DNA from: Streptomyces tailanensis
GTDB taxonomy: Bacteria; Actinomycetota; Actinomycetes; Streptomycetales; Streptomycetaceae
Direction of reading: 5' to 3'
Assembly: GCF_008386495.1 (NCBI RefSeq)
Contig: NZ_VTHJ01000021.1
Coordinates: 1 to 64,000 of the forward strand
DNA: 64,000 nt
How positions within the stretch are numbered: position 1 is the first letter of the stretch; each line of letters opens with the position of its first letter. This document shows positions 42,324 to 51,773 of the stretch, one piece after another. A program made the position numbers and the translations under genes. The notes beneath the pieces were generated by a model. The model searched no databases, had not been told where the DNA came from, and worked only from the letters and a program-made list of their open reading frames with translations.

Positions 42324-43460
42324 TCACGCTCCGGGGTGCAGCCCGAGCCAGCCCGGTGTGGGGTCGCCCTTGACCTCGCCGAAGTACAGGGCGAACGTCT
42401 GCTTCCAGCGCTCTACTTCGGCACGGTCGGCCATGAAGCGGGGGAAGCCGTCGAGGTGGGCGTTCGGGTACTCCCAGATCGGCTTCAGCCCGCCCGCGGG
42501 AGTGACGTCGGTCCGTACCGACCAGCCGAAGCGGGCTGCTTGCTGCCGTGGGGCGGACAGCAGCCAGTTGAGGTAGAGCTTGGCCGCGGTCGGGTTCTTG
42601 GCCTGTCTCAGGACCGCGAGGCGCTGCCCCCACGCCACGAACGGATGCCCGTCGGCCACCGCCCACTGCACGGGCTGCGACGCCGACGCCGCCAGGGACC
42701 CCGACCCGCCGACACCGATCGCCGCCTGGCCGCCGCTCACCGTGTCCTCGGGGAAATCGGTGCCCCGCCCGAACCGCACGTCCTGTGCGGCGAGCCGGGC
42801 CACCCAGTCCCAGCCGTACCGCTCGGCGTACAGCTTGTAGAGAAACAGGACCGCGTCGTCGTCATGCGGGTACGACGAGGCGATCTTCCCCTTCCACTTC
42901 GGGTCGAGCAGGTCGAGCGGAGTGCGCGGCGCGTCCGAACCGACCGCCGCCGGATCGTACATAAAGCTGAAGCCGATCACCGCGCCCGCCACCCAGGCGC
43001 CCTGCGGGTCCCGGAAGCGGTGGTGCAGCTTGGAGAACCCGGCGGGCTTGTAGGGCAGCAGACGGCCTTGCTCCTTCCAGCGCGCGAAGTCGTGCAAAGT
43101 CTGCAGCTGGACGAGATCGGGGACGAGGCTGCCGGTCGCGAGCTGGTTGTCGACACGGGTGCCGTGGTACTTGCTGTAGTCCACGATCAGTGTCATGTCC
43201 ATGCCCGGAAAACGCCGCGTGAAGCCCGCCTTGACGGCGTCCAGCTGGTTCGGCGTGTCACCGCCGGCGTAGAGCACGAGCTTGCCGCCCTCGGCGAGGG
43301 CGGCCTGGTGCAGCTCGTCGAGCGTCCTGGTCTCCTCGGGGCCGGAGGAGTACCGGGGCGCGGATGGAGAGGCTGTGGCCGGAGCCGCGGCGGCGCCGAG
43401 ACCGAGGGCGGCACCCGCGCTCGTGGCGAGGATACGTCGTCTGCTGAGGAAGCTGGACAT
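42324..43460 (-). CDS. Tat-exported ABC transporter substrate-binding protein (Fe(III)/anion type)
   Basis: 378 residues from the ATG with GAGAGG ten bases upstream. FLSRRRILATSAGAALGLGA is a twin-Arg signal peptide. The mature part is a type II periplasmic-binding fold: ALAEGGKLVLYAGGDTPNQL, MTLIVDYSKYHGTRVDNQL, PDLVQLQTLHDF, DPKWKGKIASSYPHDDDAV and YLNWLLSAPRQQ. These resemble iron(III)/spermidine-type binding proteins. No permease or ATPase is adjacent, so the partners or substrate cannot be named. It stands alone next to transposase debris. Confidence 0.85.
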   Translation of the reverse strand: MSSFLSRRRILATSAGAALGLGAAAAPATASPSAPRYSSGPEETRTLDELHQAALAEGGKLVLYAGGDTPNQLDAVKAGFTRRFPGMDMTLIVDYSKYHGTRVDNQLATGSLVPDLVQLQTLHDFARWKEQGRLLPYKPAGFSKLHHRFRDPQGAWVAGAVIGFSFMYDPAAVGSDAPRTPLDLLDPKWKGKIASSYPHDDDAVLFLYKLYAERYGWDWVARLAAQDVRFGRGTDFPEDTVSGGQAAIGVGGSGSLAASASQPVQWAVADGHPFVAWGQRLAVLRQAKNPTAAKLYLNWLLSAPRQQAARFGWSVRTDVTPAGGLKPIWEYPNAHLDGFPRFMADRAEVERWKQTFALYFGEVKGDPTPGWLGLHPGA

Positions 43461-43716
43461 GCAGGAAAGACCTCTCTGCTGGGGAAGCACGAGACCCGGC
43501 GCCTGGGCACGGTTCGACCAAGTTCGAACCGCGTTCGACGCCGGACCTTGAATGTCAAGTCTCTGTTTGTTCTGTTCGTTTCCGACCGTGTCAACAGGGC
43601 GCTCACACCCGTCGCGCAGTGCCGGATGTGGGGAAAGAGGCGACCGGCGCCTGGCATCTGCTGTCGTGATCGGCGACCTGCGTGGCAGCAAGACTGTCAA
43701 GTCTTGCGCAGGCTAA

Positions 43717-43905
43717 CTAGATCACTGCTTTTGCTACGTATCGCGTTCCTACCACTGTCAGGGACAGGCTACGGCTGGTCAGGACATGCTCGACGATCAC
43801 CAACTCCTCCCGCTCGGCCTGGATTTCCTGCAGCTGCTTTGCCAACTCCTCGGCGAGCGCGTCCAGTTCACTCCGGCGAGCAGTGATCCGCTCCAGCTCC
43901 TGCAT
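43717..43905 (-). CDS. small coiled-coil protein
   Basis: 62 residues. MQELERITARRSELDALAEE continues in heptads through LAKQLQEIQAEREELVIVEH, an almost pure coiled coil. The last 15 residues are hydrophobic and lack family resemblance, so the C-terminus may be truncated. Relatives with this opening accompany IS elements in Streptomyces in my recollection. Function unknown. Confidence 0.5.
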   Translation of the reverse strand: MQELERITARRSELDALAEELAKQLQEIQAEREELVIVEHVLTSRSLSLTVVGTRYVAKAVI

Positions 43906-44236
43906 CCCCGCGTCCTCCCCGCACTCTCCCGGTGTACCGGACCGGTCACGGATCGTAGGAGCGGCAGAACGGCGAGCGCAGCAGAACCCGAGAACGGCTC
44001 CGGCCGACAGGTCAGACGATCTTCACCGTGGACACCGGCCGACGACCAGCGTGAGTATCTCTCCCACGCCTCACACCACGCCCGTGACCAGCAACTTCAC
44101 GATGCACACCACTCACTCAGCAGCCTGACGGGGTCGACACGGAGGGCATCGGCGAGCTGCCGCTGCGTCAACTTCGGCGGGGCGACACCGCGGTAGTGGG
44201 CAACGCCCCGCCCGGTAGGACGCGTTGACCCGCTCC

Positions 44237-44652
44237 TCAGCCCGTGACGATCGTCGTGAGCTCTGCCAACGAGTCGATCCGCCAGTCCGCCGCCGCTACG
44301 ACGGCAGGGTCGTCCGCCCACAAATGCCCCCCAAGGACACCGGCGGATGTGCCGTACGGAGACCGGCGGCTTTGGCTGGGTACAGGTCGTCGCCGGGTGG
44401 TCGCCGACGTAGAGAGTCCCGTGTGGCGCGGCCCGAGACACCTCAAGTACGCGCTCGAAGAACGCCGGAGCGGGCTTGGCCACACCCCATTCGCCGGACG
44501 TCGCGATCAGATCGGCGGGCAGGTTCAGGCCCCGCAACAACTCGCCCGCCCTGCGCGTCTGATTCCCGGCGTCGATGACCTTGATGCCGAGCCCGCGCAG
44601 CTCGGACGCGGGTGATGGTTTCGCCGACATCGAGGACGATGGTCTCGATCAC
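44237..44652 (-). pseudogene. HAD-superfamily hydrolase pseudogene
   Basis: The gene opens VIETIVLDVGETITR (motif I). It then shifts frame and jumps to ASELRGLGIKVIDAGNQTRR, GELLRGLNLPADLIATSGEW, GVAKPAPAFFERVLEV and TLYVGDHPA (motif IV). A second shift leads to GHLWADDPAVVAAADWRIDS and the stop. About 75 residues of the cap region are absent. Beyond its end, a short frame PKLTQRQLADALRVDPVRLL (44105-44170) looks like part of a DNA-binding domain. Confidence 0.75.
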
Positions 44653-44745
44653 CCGGGGAAGCCTACGACTCACGACCCCAACAGGTCGTCCAAGTCGTCC
44701 TGCAGCGCTCGACAGCGACCGTCCTGAGCCCCATGCCAAGGGGAA

Positions 44746-45345
44746 TCAACGACGTTGGAGGGGAGACCTCGGTTCGAGCAGGAAGGCACATTCGTCGAGG
44801 CCGTTCAGGATGGAGCGGGCGGTGTCTTCCGGAGTGAGTCGCGTCGTGTCGAGAACGTGGGCTTCGAATGCCTCGATGTCGGTGAACTGCTGGTGCAGTG
44901 CACGGATCGGTTCAGGGTCGCCCAAGGCGTCGTCGCTGCGGCCGGCCGCCCGGTGCAGCGTCGTGTCCTGATCGGGGCGTAGGACGATGTAGTGCAGTTC
45001 GATGCCTCGTGTCTCACCCATGGTTCGGAACGCGTCGATGAACCAGGGGCCGACGATGCCGTCGCAGATGACCTGGTAGCCACCTGCGGCGTAGCCGAAC
45101 GCCGTGTTGGCGAGGATGCCGATGACGGTCTCGTTCTGCCGGTGGGCCTGCGGCAGGTACGGAGCGATCGCACCTTGCTTGATGAAGTGCCAGAAGTCGT
45201 CGCAGTGCAGGTGGACGCTGGGCGACAGCCGGTCGGCCAGCAAACGGGCCACGGTGCTCTTGCCCGCGCCGGGTGGACCGGTGAGGACGATCACCCTTCC
45301 AGACGGAGAAGTCGGGGTCGCGGCGCCGGCACTGGGCTGATTCAT
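44746..45345 (-). CDS. P-loop kinase-like AAA protein
   Basis: 199 residues. Walker A is VLTGPPGAGKSTVARLLADR. A switch-like DDFWHFIKQG follows, then VIGILANTAFGYAAGGYQVICDGIVGP split around the Walker B Asp, and a LID-type RPDQDTTLHRAAGR. This layout matches small-molecule kinases of the shikimate/chloramphenicol phosphotransferase kind. The substrate is unknown. It is a solitary gene between a HAD relic and a conserved hypothetical. Confidence 0.82.
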   Translation of the reverse strand: MNQPSAGAATPTSPSGRVIVLTGPPGAGKSTVARLLADRLSPSVHLHCDDFWHFIKQGAIAPYLPQAHRQNETVIGILANTAFGYAAGGYQVICDGIVGPWFIDAFRTMGETRGIELHYIVLRPDQDTTLHRAAGRSDDALGDPEPIRALHQQFTDIEAFEAHVLDTTRLTPEDTARSILNGLDECAFLLEPRSPLQRR

Positions 45346-45582
45346 ACGGCGATCATTTCACTGCGCTCAACCAGCGCGCCGCGTTCGCAAGCGGCTCCCG
45401 CTCCGGCTCTGCCGAGGGCGACGAGGTGGGGTGCGCTCACGGCCCGCCAGCCGCAGGAGAGCCCTGCGTCCGGGCTCCCCTTTCGCGTGCCGGTGGGGCC
45501 GATCGCATACCGGTCGGGCCTTTCGCGTACCCGGTCGGGACCGGCATGATGATCTCCATGAACGCACCCCGGCGAAAGGCCG

Positions 45583-46068
45583 ATGCCGCGTAATCGGCCC
45601 GGCGCGCTGCGCACCGCACCGCAGCATCAACACCACCGTCCACGGCACTGGGACAGCCCCGCTCCGGACCGGGTCCATGGGCTCTCGGCCCGTACCAGCC
45701 TCGCCGTCCACCGGTACGAGGCGCTCTCGACCGACTACTACGTCTTCCCCGGCGTCACCGACAGCGCGCTGCGGCGGTACCGGGCCTTCCTCCGGCCGCC
45801 GGGGCGCCGGCCCCGCTATCCGTTCCTGGACGACTGCACGTGCCGGGGCTGTTCTCTCCGGGACGTCAGACACGCCCGCGCCATGCTCGACACGGTGCTG
45901 CGGGACCTGCCCCCGCGGGCCCGTGCCGAGCTGCGACGCCTGGTGGCGCCCCTGGACGTCGGCTACCTCGCACGCACTCTGCCGGACCCGCTCGCCGACG
46001 CCCTTCGAGACCCCTGGTGGTACCGGCGCCTCGAAGGCTGCCAGTACGCCGCGACCGGGACCGTCTGA
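45583..46068 (+). CDS. conserved hypothetical protein with a CxCxxC cluster
   Basis: 161 residues. The N-terminal ~35 residues are His/Pro/Arg-rich. Then RTSLAVHRYEALSTDYYVFP, RRYRAFLRPPGRRPRYPFLD and DDCTCRGCSLRDVRHARAML. Three closely spaced Cys could bind a metal. The C-terminus is helical (RAELRRLVAPLDVGYLARTL). Codon bias is strongly Streptomyces-like, supporting a real gene. I know relatives only as hypothetical proteins. Convergent with the VOC gene, 13 bases apart. Confidence 0.7.
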   Translation: MPRNRPGALRTAPQHQHHRPRHWDSPAPDRVHGLSARTSLAVHRYEALSTDYYVFPGVTDSALRRYRAFLRPPGRRPRYPFLDDCTCRGCSLRDVRHARAMLDTVLRDLPPRARAELRRLVAPLDVGYLARTLPDPLADALRDPWWYRRLEGCQYAATGTV

Positions 46069-46081
46069 CGTGCGGCCCGCC

Positions 46082-46528
46082 TCACTGCTCCCGGGCCGCC
46101 AGGTCGGCCAGTACCTGGCGGAGCGGTTCGGTGGCGCGGCGGCGGTACTCCTGGATCGCCCAGCCGTTGCCGTCCGGGTCCTTGAAGTACATGAAGGTGG
46201 CGCCGTCGTCGGGGGCGTACTGGACGGGCTCGGAGACGTCGAGGCCACGTTCGACGAGTTCGGCGCGGGCGGCCTTGATGTCGGCGACGCAGAGTTGCAG
46301 GCCCTGGTAGGAGCCGGGGGCTGGTTTCGCGCCCTGGGCCATCTCCCAGATGGAGTCGCCGAGGGCGATCGAGCAGCCCGAACCCGGGGGTGTCAGCTGG
46401 ACGATCCGCATGCCGGGCATGACCTCCTGGTCGATGTCGACGTGGAAGCCGACCTTGTCCCGGTAGAAGTCGCGGGCGCGGTCGATGTCGCTCACGGGCA
46501 GGGGGATCACTTCGAGAGTGAAGTCCAT
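46082..46528 (-). CDS. VOC-family (glyoxalase/bleomycin resistance-like) protein
   Basis: 148 residues. One VOC module pair: EVIPLPVSDIDRARDFYRDK at the start, LQLCVADIKAARAELVERGL at the middle and YFKDPDGNGWAIQEYR with the metal-binding Glu near the end. Many relatives are annotated glyoxalase superfamily; no substrate can be given. Followed 30 bases upstream by the PPOX gene on the same strand, with which it could be co-transcribed. Confidence 0.88.
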   Translation of the reverse strand: MDFTLEVIPLPVSDIDRARDFYRDKVGFHVDIDQEVMPGMRIVQLTPPGSGCSIALGDSIWEMAQGAKPAPGSYQGLQLCVADIKAARAELVERGLDVSEPVQYAPDDGATFMYFKDPDGNGWAIQEYRRRATEPLRQVLADLAAREQ

Positions 46529-46557
46529 GGGCGTGACTCCTTCGTCGGCGTCGGATG

Positions 46558-47067
46558 TCAGCCGAACCGCCAGCGGGTCTGGCTGAACGGCTCTCCCTTA
46601 CCGAAGCCGAAAACCGTGCGGGGCGCCACCGCGAAGACGAGAGCGCGGCCCGGACCGTGGTGGAAATACCCCTCCCGTACCTCGAAGTGCCAGAAACTGC
46701 CGTACTTCGCTTCCCACGCGGCGGCCAGTTCGCGCAGCCTGTCGTCGTCGGCCACGCGTACGGCCTCGCCCTCCACCACCAGGTCGTAGCCCTTGTCCCA
46801 AGTGTTCGTGCCGGTGGTCAGCACGACCTGCGGGTTCCCCGCCAGGTTCTTCGCCTTCCGTTCCTCCGGGCCGGTGCAGAAGTGCAGCGCGCCGTCCGAC
46901 CACACCGCGGGCAGGGGCGTGACGTGGGGGCGGCCGTCGGGTCGTACCGTCGAGATCCAGAACAGCTCGGCCCCGGCCAGCAGCTCCTCGGTATCCGGCC
47001 AGGGGGGTGCGGTGGCGGTGGGGTCGCTGTAGCGGGGGTCGAGGTGGGCTTGGGGGGTGTTCGGCAT
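46558..47067 (-). CDS. pyridoxamine 5'-phosphate oxidase-family (split-barrel FMN/F420-binding) protein
   Basis: 169 residues from the ATG with AAGGGG six bases upstream. The split-barrel fold is shown by ELFWISTVRPDGRPHVTPLP, VWSDGALHFCTGPEERKAKN and PQVVLTTGTNTWDKGYDLVV. Members bind FMN or F420. WHFEVREGYFHHGPGRALVF and PRTVFGFGKG complete it. Substrate unknown. Same strand as the VOC gene, 29 bases apart. Confidence 0.85.
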   Translation of the reverse strand: MPNTPQAHLDPRYSDPTATAPPWPDTEELLAGAELFWISTVRPDGRPHVTPLPAVWSDGALHFCTGPEERKAKNLAGNPQVVLTTGTNTWDKGYDLVVEGEAVRVADDDRLRELAAAWEAKYGSFWHFEVREGYFHHGPGRALVFAVAPRTVFGFGKGEPFSQTRWRFG

Positions 47068-47164
47068 GGGGTGCCCCTTCCTGTCACAAGGCCCCGTCAC
47101 AAGGGCCCCGTCACAAGGACAGACTCCGCCGGATCGGGAAACTCATCTCTGACAGGCTTTCGCC

Positions 47165-48055
47165 ATGAGTCCCGAGTCCAACGTCTCCAACGGCATGTCC
47201 AGCACCTCCTGGCTGGGCACCCCCATCGACGCACGCGCCCTGTTCGGCCCCGAGCTGGAGGCACTGCTCGACACCCTGCGGCAACTGCGGCCCGCCGACT
47301 GGAGCAGGCCGGCGTTACCCCGCTGGACGGTGCATGACGTCGCCGCCCACATCCTCGGCGACTTCTACAGCCGCCTCGGTCGCGGCCCGAGCGGATACGA
47401 GCGGATTTTCACGCCGGGCGAGTCTCTGGAGGAGTTCATCCACCGCACGAACCAGGAATGGGTCGACCTCCGCGCCGACGACAGCCCCGCCCCACTCATC
47501 GACGCCCTGGCGACGGCCGGGGCCGAACTCGTCGACCGCTTCGCCACGGCCGACCTGGACGCCCCTGCCCTGGGGGTGTCGTGGGCAGGAGTGGATCCCG
47601 CACCGGCCTGGCTGGACATCGCCCGGGAGTACACCGAGTACTGGACCCACCGCCAACAGATCCGCCACGCCATCGGCCACGCCACCGACCCGGAACCGCA
47701 CGCCCTGTCGACCGTCCTGGACACCTTCATGCGGGCCCTGCCGCACACCTTGCGGAACACGACGGCACCTGCCGGGACCCAAGTCGAGGTGATCGTCGAA
47801 GGGCCGGGCGGCGGCAGCTGGACCGCCACCGCCACGGCGGACCGCTGGACCCTGTCCGAACCGCCCGGCGCCGGGCCGACGGCATCCGAACCGGGCGGCG
47901 CGGGACCGGCCGCCTCGGTACACCTGGACGCGGAAACCGCCTGGCGCCTGTGCACACGCGGCATCGATCCCGCCACCGGCCTGGGCCGGGCCCGTGTCGA
48001 GGGCGAACGGCAGCTCGCGGAGGCCGCCTGCGAAGTCGTGTCCATCGTCAACTGA
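47165..48055 (+). CDS. maleylpyruvate isomerase-family mycothiol-dependent enzyme (DinB-like)
   Basis: 296 residues. The MDMPI N-terminal domain reads LLDTLRQLRPADWSRPALPR, WTVHDVAAHILGDFYSRLG and, later, YTEYWTHRQQIRHAIGH; the His residues of WTVHDVAAH and WxHRQQIR are the metal ligands of the DinB/MDMPI fold. The C-terminal ~90 residues carry the MDMPI C domain (AETAWRLCTRGIDPATG). Mycothiol is the actinobacterial thiol, so a thiol-dependent isomerase/transferase role is plausible. Confidence 0.86.
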   Translation: MSPESNVSNGMSSTSWLGTPIDARALFGPELEALLDTLRQLRPADWSRPALPRWTVHDVAAHILGDFYSRLGRGPSGYERIFTPGESLEEFIHRTNQEWVDLRADDSPAPLIDALATAGAELVDRFATADLDAPALGVSWAGVDPAPAWLDIAREYTEYWTHRQQIRHAIGHATDPEPHALSTVLDTFMRALPHTLRNTTAPAGTQVEVIVEGPGGGSWTATATADRWTLSEPPGAGPTASEPGGAGPAASVHLDAETAWRLCTRGIDPATGLGRARVEGERQLAEAACEVVSIVN

Positions 48056-48121
48056 CGACGCCCGCTGCCCGCGGTCACCTGCACCGCGGGCAGCCGGGTC
48101 TCCTCCCCCGTCAGGCCGTGG

Positions 48122-48541
48122 TCAGTGGGCGAGATCGGCCTTGAACGTGTTGCTGCCGAAGTCCATCTGGATGCTGTACTTGGTGCCGTCCTTGACGTCC
48201 TCGGCGATCACTCGCCAGTCGTCCACGTGCTTCGACGTGAACTCCTTCCAGGAGTTGCATGTCGTGCCGCCGGAGGACGGGTGGAAGCACACACGCACGA
48301 GCAACGGGTTGGCATTGCCCCAGTCGGTGAACCTCAGGTTGATGTCGCTGCACCGTGACGTGGTGGTGTACCGACCGAAGGTGTGCGCGGCCTCGTCCTG
48401 TCCCATGTTGAAGGTCTTGTTGACCGCGCCTCCGTAGCAGGTCGCGGCCGCGGCGGTCGACGCGGTGCCGAGCGTGAGCGTGCCCGCCGCCATGACCAGA
48501 CCACCCGCGACCGCCGTCAGCCGCTTCGTCGTCGTCCTCAT
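48122..48541 (-). CDS. secreted cysteine-containing protein, paralogue 1
   Basis: 139 residues from the ATG with GGGGAG nearby. A signal peptide ends near ASTAAAATCYGG. The mature ~105 residues have four Cys: ATCYGGAV, SRCSDINLRF, VRVCFHPS and GTTCNSW, probably two disulfides, followed by WRVIAEDVKDGTKY. The same pattern recurs in the protein at 53668-54078. No function known to me; such small secreted proteins are widespread in Streptomyces. Confidence 0.83.
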   Translation of the reverse strand: MRTTTKRLTAVAGGLVMAAGTLTLGTASTAAAATCYGGAVNKTFNMGQDEAAHTFGRYTTTSRCSDINLRFTDWGNANPLLVRVCFHPSSGGTTCNSWKEFTSKHVDDWRVIAEDVKDGTKYSIQMDFGSNTFKADLAH

Positions 48542-48771
48542 GTCCCGATCTCCCCTGGGTCGTTGATGGGGGTGCCGCGCGCAGGCCACAGTCCTGGCGC
48601 AAGGACTGTCGCGACCCACTCGCCCGAGTGGGCTCCCCCGTGGATGTGTTCAGTCGTGCGGTCATGGCCAAGCTACGGGGCTTGCCACTCGGGTGGTCCC
48701 TATGACTTTTCAGGGTGTGCCGGGGGCGTGGAGAGGCTGATACCGGGCGAGCTCAGCCCCGACCAGCCCCG

Positions 48772-49821
48772 TCAGCTCTCCGACGTGTCGATCGTCACCC
48801 GTGCCGCCACCGGCAGGTGATCGCTGCCCGTCTGCGGCAACGTCCACGAGGCCATCGGCTCCATGCCCCTGACCATGATCTGGTCGATACGGGCCATCGG
48901 GAACGACGCCGGCCAGCTGAAGCCGAAGCCGTCGCCGGCGGCGCCCTGGGTGGAGCGCATCTGGGCGGTGACGGCGTTGAGGGCGCGGTCGTTCATCGTG
49001 CCGTTGAGGTCGCCGAGGAGGGCGACCTGCGGGAGGGGTTCGTCGGCGATGGCCTCACCGAGGGCGTTGGCGCTCCTGTCGCGCTGGCGGGCGGTGAACC
49101 CGGCCTCCAGCTTCACCCGCACCGAGGGCAGATGGGCGACGTACACGGCGACCGGTCCCTCCGGCGTCGTCACCGTCGAGCGCATGGCGCGCTCCCAGCC
49201 CAGCTTGATGTCGACGGCCTTGGTGCCGCCCATCGGGTACTTGCTCCACATCCCGACGGTGCCGACGACCTTGTGGTACTTGTACGTCGCCGCCAGGGCC
49301 TCCTCGTACACCGGCACCGCGGCCTCGGTCAGCTCCTCCAGGGCCACGATGTCCGCGCCGGAGGCGGCGACGTCACGGGCCGTGCCGAAGGGGTCGGCGT
49401 TGTCCGCGTTGACGTTGTGGGTGACGACGGTGAGGTCGCCGCCGCCGCCGGTCTTGCTGGTGACGAGTCCGCCGAACAGGTTCAGCCAGACGATCGTCGG
49501 GACGAGGATCGCGATCAGCGCGGTCGCGGACTTGCGGACCAGCGCGAGGACCAGCAGCAGCGGGATCGCCGCGCCCAGCCAGGGCAGGAACGTCTCGGTC
49601 AGACTGCCGAGATTGCCGATCGCGTTGGGGACCTGGGCGTGCAGCACCATCACCAGGGCGATGAGGAGCGCGAGGACCGCGACGACGATCCCGCGCCGCC
49701 AGATCCGCCGGTCCCCTCTCCAGCCATCGAACAACCGACTGAACAGGCGCCGAAGCCGGGATCCTTCGCGGCCCGGCTCCGTGCCGCCGCCGCCCGTCTC
49801 CGTCATGTACGCCTGCGCCAT
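48772..49821 (-). CDS. membrane-anchored endonuclease/exonuclease/phosphatase (EEP) family protein
   Basis: 349 residues. Three N-terminal membrane helices: IVVAVLALLIALVMVLHAQV, FLPWLGAAIPLLLVLALV and TALIAILVPTIVWLNLF. The outside EEP domain has LTVVTHNVNADNA, IVALEELTEAAV (metal Glu), VYVAHLPSV, VALLGDLNGTMND (catalytic Asp/Asn) and TGSDHLPVAARV (terminal Asp-His). Nuclease, phospholipase or lipid phosphatase activity is possible. Monocistronic. Confidence 0.9.
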   Translation of the reverse strand: MAQAYMTETGGGGTEPGREGSRLRRLFSRLFDGWRGDRRIWRRGIVVAVLALLIALVMVLHAQVPNAIGNLGSLTETFLPWLGAAIPLLLVLALVRKSATALIAILVPTIVWLNLFGGLVTSKTGGGGDLTVVTHNVNADNADPFGTARDVAASGADIVALEELTEAAVPVYEEALAATYKYHKVVGTVGMWSKYPMGGTKAVDIKLGWERAMRSTVTTPEGPVAVYVAHLPSVRVKLEAGFTARQRDRSANALGEAIADEPLPQVALLGDLNGTMNDRALNAVTAQMRSTQGAAGDGFGFSWPASFPMARIDQIMVRGMEPMASWTLPQTGSDHLPVAARVTIDTSES

Positions 49822-50030
49822 ACCGTCGCCTCACAACTTGCCGTGCACAATCGTCCCCCCGCGTTTCTCAAGACCCTAGGGGATGATCGCCGTCGATCCT
49901 GCCGCCCCGCGGCGGCCGTACAAGCACGAGGACGAACAAGTCGCAGTTCGGAGTTCCGAACCAGCGCGCAGGGCGGCGCGCTTGTAACGAAACGCGCACA
50001 TTGACTGTGACTCAGCTCGCAGACTGTGAC

Positions 50031-50669
50031 TCACCTCGCAGGCGGACGAAGCCCTTCGAGCACCGTGTCGACGATCCGCTCCGCGAGATCCTCGGGGAGA
50101 TCCGCGTCCGGGCGCAGGCTCGTGCGGACGAGCATGGGGCCGAAGATCAGGTCGCCCATGAGGTCGACGTCCACGTCAGCACGGAGTTCGCCGTCGCGCT
50201 GTCCGCGGCGCAGCACCTCGATCCCGGCCCGGCGGCGCGGGGCGACGACAGTGGCGTGATACGCGTTCCAGATCTTCGGGCTGCTCTTCATCTGCGCGAA
50301 GACGTTGTGCAGGATCGCCGACGACCGGTTGAGGAGCCCGCGTTGGCGTGTCGCTTCGAGCAGGACCACGAGGTCGTCGCGCATCGAGGTGCCGGGCAGC
50401 ACCGGGTCCGGGGGCTCGGCGGCGCGCACCACGTCGAGGAAGAGTTCCTCCTTGCCGCTCCAGCGGCGGTAGATGGTGGCCTTGCCGACGCCGGCGGTGC
50501 GGGCGACCCGCTCGATGGACAACTCCGAGAGCGGTACTCCCTCTTCGAGGAGCTTCATCACGCCCTCGATGATGGAACGCTCCACGGCCTCGCTCCGGGG
50601 CCGCCCGCGTACCGGGCTCCCGACCCGATCGTCCCCGGCATCTCCGGCCCGGCTCTCGACGAGGTTCAC
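50031..50669 (-). CDS. TetR-family regulator
   Basis: 212 residues from a GTG with GGAG upstream. The HTH is AVERSIIEGVMKLLEEGVPL, then LSIERVARTAGVGKATIYRR with RWSGKEELFLD. The C-terminal ligand domain is of the TetR_C_16-like kind (PVLPGTSMRDDLVVLLEATR). It lies downstream of, and on the same strand as, a truncated drug-efflux MFS gene, which it presumably once controlled. Confidence 0.88.
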   Translation of the reverse strand: MNLVESRAGDAGDDRVGSPVRGRPRSEAVERSIIEGVMKLLEEGVPLSELSIERVARTAGVGKATIYRRWSGKEELFLDVVRAAEPPDPVLPGTSMRDDLVVLLEATRQRGLLNRSSAILHNVFAQMKSSPKIWNAYHATVVAPRRRAGIEVLRRGQRDGELRADVDVDLMGDLIFGPMLVRTSLRPDADLPEDLAERIVDTVLEGLRPPAR

Positions 50670-50807
50670 GGTCCACTCCACTCTCTGTCGTCGTGCGGGG
50701 CGATTCTCCCTCGCGTACGGCGATCTCGCATACGGTGATGAAGGGCGCCCGGTACGGTCGCGGTGGCCGAGGATCAACGGTCTGTCCCCGGTGCCGGTGG
50801 CCGAGGA

Positions 50808-51773
50808 TCAGCGGTCGGCGGCCACCAACTCCGCCTCCTTCTCATCCCGTTGGCCGGTATTCGTCCTCCCCGGCAGGAACACCGCCATGACCACCGCCCC
50901 GACGGCGGCGATGCCCGCCCCGCACAGCGCGGTGACGTGCATGGCGTGCAGGAAGGCGTCGTGGGCCGGGCCGACCAGGGCCTCGCCCCGCTGCCCGAGG
51001 CGGGCGGCGAAGCCGAGGGTGGCCTCGATGGACTCGGCGGCGGTGTGCGGGGCGTCGGCGGGCAGCTCGCCCTCGATGCCGCCGCGGTAGGCGGCCGACA
51101 GTACGGAGCCCAGTACGGCGATACCGAGGGCGCCGCCGACCTGGCGGAAGGTGTTGCTGAGCGCGGACGCGGAGCCCGCCTTCTCCCGGGGCAGGGCCTG
51201 CATGATGACGACGCTCAGCGGTGTCATGACGTGGGCCATGCCCGTGCCCATGACGAAGAAGATCACTTCGAGGATCCAGATCGGCGTGTCCGCGTCCAGC
51301 ACGGTGAACGCGGCCAGCGTCGCGGCGATCAGCCCCATGCCCGCCGTACACACCGCGCTGTTGCCGAAGCGGTCGACGAGCAGCCGGGCGCGCGGCGCGA
51401 AGAGGAGCTGGGCGGTGGCCAGTGGCAGCATCAACAGGCCGGTCTGGAGCGGGGAGTAGCCGCGTACGGTCTGGGTGTAGAAGACGGAGAAGAACGTCAC
51501 GCCCATCAGTGCGAAGAAGACCAGGCCGATGACGCCGATCGCGGCCGAGAAGACCTTGTTCTTGAAGAACGTGATGTCGATGGACGGATGGTCGCTGCGC
51601 TTCTCGAACACGACGAAGGCGGCAAGGACCGCGATCCCGGCCGCGATGGTGCCGAGGACCGTGACATCGGTGAAGTCGGCGAGCTGACCGCCCTTGATGA
51701 TGCCGTAGACGAGCAGCACGAGCCCGACGACGGACAGCAGCACACCGACGGAATCGATCCGCCCGGGATTCGG
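50808..51773 (-). pseudogene. DHA2-type MFS efflux transporter, N-terminal half missing
   Basis: The C-terminal ~320 residues of a 14-helix drug:H+ antiporter are present: GRIDSVGVLLSVVGLVLLVYG (helix 7 region), FFKNKVFSAAIGVIGLVFFA, YTQTVRGYSPLQTGLLMLPL, AHVMTPLSVVIMQALP and AGSASALSNTFRQVGGALGI. The first six helices, including the antiporter motif, are absent. A frame with an unrelated start, MCGEPRHTD, precedes it. A full protein would be ~500 residues. Likely inactive. Confidence 0.78.

Noticed and set aside
45342..45614. 90-codon minus-strand frame between the kinase and hypothetical genes
   Set aside because: Overlaps both neighbours, low-complexity and with repeated CGGTCGGG-type DNA; no support for translation.
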